DNA of 6,427 bases, taken from NCBI GenBank assembly GCA_023438965.1, contig JAEXPB010000193.1, forward strand, positions 1-6,427, given 5' to 3'. The notes beneath the pieces are model-generated. The model was not told the origin of the DNA, did no database searches, and saw nothing but the letters and a program-made list of their open reading frames with translations. Both the position numbers and the translations under genes were made by a program. This DNA comes from Bacillota bacterium (lineage in GTDB: Bacteria; Bacillota; Clostridia; Saccharofermentanales; UBA5734). Positions 4,843 through 6,427 of the stretch are shown piece after piece; positions within the stretch are counted from its first letter, which is position 1, and every line of letters starts with the position of its first letter.

Positions 4843-6427
4843 TCACCCCAGCAAAGCTTGGAACTGGCTGTTATACAGCTGCCAGTAATGGCCATGCTTC
4901 GCCAGCAGTTCCTCGTGGGTCCCGCATTCGGCGATATTGCGGTCGGCAATGACCATAATGCGCGACGCGTTTTTGATGGTGGAAAGCCGGTGGGCGATGA
5001 TAAAAGAAGTCCGGCCGGCCATCAGATGGTCCAAACCCTTCTGCAAGGCCTTTTCGGTCTGGGTGTCGATGCTGGCGGTCGCCTCGTCCAGAATCAGGAT
5101 GCGCGGGTCGGCCAGCAAGACGCGGGCAAAGGAGATCAACTGCCTTTCGCCGGCCGAAACGCCGGAGCCCTGATCGTTGATGACCGTTTTGTAGCCCTGG
5201 GGCAGACGCAGGATGAACTCATGCGCGCATACGGCCTTGGCGGCAGCGATGCACTCGGCGTCGGTAGCGTTCAGGCGGCCATAGCGGATGTTCTCCAGGA
5301 CAGTTACCGGGAACAGGAAGGGGTCTTGCAGCATGATACCCATTTGGGTGCGCAGTGAGGTCAGGGTCACGTCCTGGATCGGGTAGCCGTCGATGGTGAT
5401 CCGGCCGTCGTGTATCTCATAGAAACGGCAGAGCAGGTTGATGATCGTCGACTTGCCGGCGCCGGTCGGGCCGACCAGAGCGATGGAATCACCCGGCCGG
5501 GCTTCGAAGGATAATTTTTCCAGAACCGGATGGCCGGGGTCGTATGCGAAGGACACCTCGTCGAAATTGACGCGCCCTTCGATGCGCGGCAGTTCCGTGG
5601 CGCCAGGGTTGTCCTCGATCACCACCGGCTCATGGAGAAATTCGAAAATCCGCTCGATATAGGCCGCCGAGTTGAGCAGCGCGTTATAGAAGTTGGCCAG
5701 GTTGATGACCGGCTGCCAGAAACGGGACACATAACCGACAAAAGCGACGATGACGCCGACGGAGATAGGATCGCCGCTGACCTTGCTGCGCAGCCACAAG
5801 GCACCGGCGGCATAGAGCAGGGCGATGGTCGCGTGCGAAACGGCGTCGATGAAAGGCCACATCGACTGGTTGAGCATCGCCGAACGCATCCAGGCTTTCC
5901 GGAATTCGCTGGTCAGGCGATGGTAGATGCCGCGGTTAACTTCTTCGCGGGCAAAAACCTGGGTCACCTTCATGCCGATCAGGCTTTCCTGGGTATAGGC
6001 GTTCAGGTTGGAGTTTTTGCGCGACAGGGCCTGCTGGGCCCGGCGCTGGGCATTTTTCAGGAGCAGGATGCCCAGAATCAGCAGGGGCATGCCGGCCAGC
6101 GCATAGAGGGTCAGCAGCGGATCGACCAGCAGCATGTAAACCACGATAATCACCAGGCTGAGCAAGTCGACCAGCGAGTTGACCAGGCCGTTGGACAGCA
6201 AGTCGCTGACATTGTTGACATAATTGACAATCCGGACCAGAATCTTGCCATGCGGGCGGTCGTCGAAATAGGTAAACGGCAGCCGCTGCAGATGGCGGAA
6301 CATTTCCAGCCGGATATCGTGGATGATGCCCTGGCCGACCCGGTTCATGTTGCGCATCCGGAAAGCGGTCATCAGGCCGACGATCACCACTATGGCCGTA
6401 TACCCGAGAGACATCAGGACCAGACCC
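4843..6427 (-). CDS. ABC exporter, membrane domain fused to ATPase (N-terminus cut by the right edge)
   Basis: This is a half-transporter of the MsbA/LmrA/BmrCD type that exports an unknown substrate (drug, lipid or peptide) across the cytoplasmic membrane using ATP. About 527 residues are visible of a usual 570-620; the first membrane segment and start lie beyond the window. Numbering from the internal Met at 6414, hydrophobic segments lie near 1-18, 75-120, 186-208 and 216-240. The ATPase domain starts near 280 with Walker A GPTGAGKST (315-323), Q-loop Gln363, signature VSAGE (419-423, in place of LSGGQ), Walker B ILILDE with catalytic Glu444, D-loop SID (448-450) and H-loop His475. All ATPase residues look intact. 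Exporters of this class often work as heterodimers; a partner gene could lie upstream, outside the window. It ends with TGA at 4843-4845, 390 bases before glmU, and is probably a separate transcription unit. Confidence 0.93.
   Translation of the reverse strand, partial: GLVLMSLGYTAIVVIVGLMTAFRMRNMNRVGQGIIHDIRLEMFRHLQRLPFTYFDDRPHGKILVRIVNYVNNVSDLLSNGLVNSLVDLLSLVIIVVYMLLVDPLLTLYALAGMPLLILGILLLKNAQRRAQQALSRKNSNLNAYTQESLIGMKVTQVFAREEVNRGIYHRLTSEFRKAWMRSAMLNQSMWPFIDAVSHATIALLYAAGALWLRSKVSGDPISVGVIVAFVGYVSRFWQPVINLANFYNALLNSAAYIERIFEFLHEPVVIEDNPGATELPRIEGRVNFDEVSFAYDPGHPVLEKLSFEARPGDSIALVGPTGAGKSTIINLLCRFYEIHDGRITIDGYPIQDVTLTSLRTQMGIMLQDPFLFPVTVLENIRYGRLNATDAECIAAAKAVCAHEFILRLPQGYKTVINDQGSGVSAGERQLISFARVLLADPRILILDEATASIDTQTEKALQKGLDHLMAGRTSFIIAHRLSTIKNASRIMVIADRNIAECGTHEELLAKHGHYWQLYNSQFQALLG

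Noticed and set aside
4641..4949. 102-codon minus-strand frame covering much of the intergenic region
   Set aside because: It starts from a TTG inside the ABC gene in another frame, has no clear ribosome binding site and no recognisable protein character.
4684..5358. 224-codon plus-strand frame across the intergenic region and the ABC gene
   Set aside because: It is antisense to the ABC ATPase domain, whose Walker A, signature and Walker B motifs fix the real frame.
1..6427. CRISPR array, tRNA, rRNA, insertion sequence or prophage
   Set aside because: No regularly spaced long repeats, cloverleaf-like sequence, transposase motifs or phage genes were seen on either strand.

Overview
The window looks like a GC-rich member of the Bacillota, most likely Clostridia-type. 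The main reason is the gene order glmU, pth, mfd on one strand. This is the Bacillus/Clostridium arrangement (in Bacillus subtilis: gcaD/glmU, prs, ctc, spoVC/pth, fin, mfd), and it is not the proteobacterial one. The genes carry strong AGGAGG-type ribosome binding sites. The genus cannot be named from sequence alone. Every gene reads on the minus strand, from high to low coordinates.

Layout in transcription order. (1) 6427 down to 4843: the C-terminal part of a type IV ABC exporter (membrane domain plus complete ATPase); its N-terminus lies beyond the right edge. (2) 4842 to 4453: a 390-base non-coding stretch. It holds a group of inverted repeats, a 9-base motif repeated three times that equals half of a ParB parS site, a tight cluster of five DnaA boxes (two perfect), a candidate terminator, and an extended -10 promoter for the next operon. 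(3) 4452 to 3067: glmU, the bifunctional UDP-GlcNAc synthesis enzyme. (4) 3033 to 2458: pth, peptidyl-tRNA hydrolase. (5) 2441 to the left edge: mfd, the transcription-repair coupling factor, cut after about 813 residues.

glmU, pth and mfd are separated by only 33 and 16 bases. They very probably form one transcript starting near position 4500. The three products serve unrelated housekeeping tasks: cell-wall precursor supply, rescue of stalled peptidyl-tRNA, and clearing RNA polymerase from damaged DNA. The operon is therefore a conserved housekeeping cluster, not a pathway. The genes are ordinary. The unusual part is the intergenic region, where DnaA boxes and parS-like half-sites occur together. 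This suggests a site linked to replication or segregation (an origin, a DnaA-titration site, or DnaA control of the operon). However, no dnaA, dnaN or parB is visible, and the genes do not diverge from the site as they usually do at an origin.
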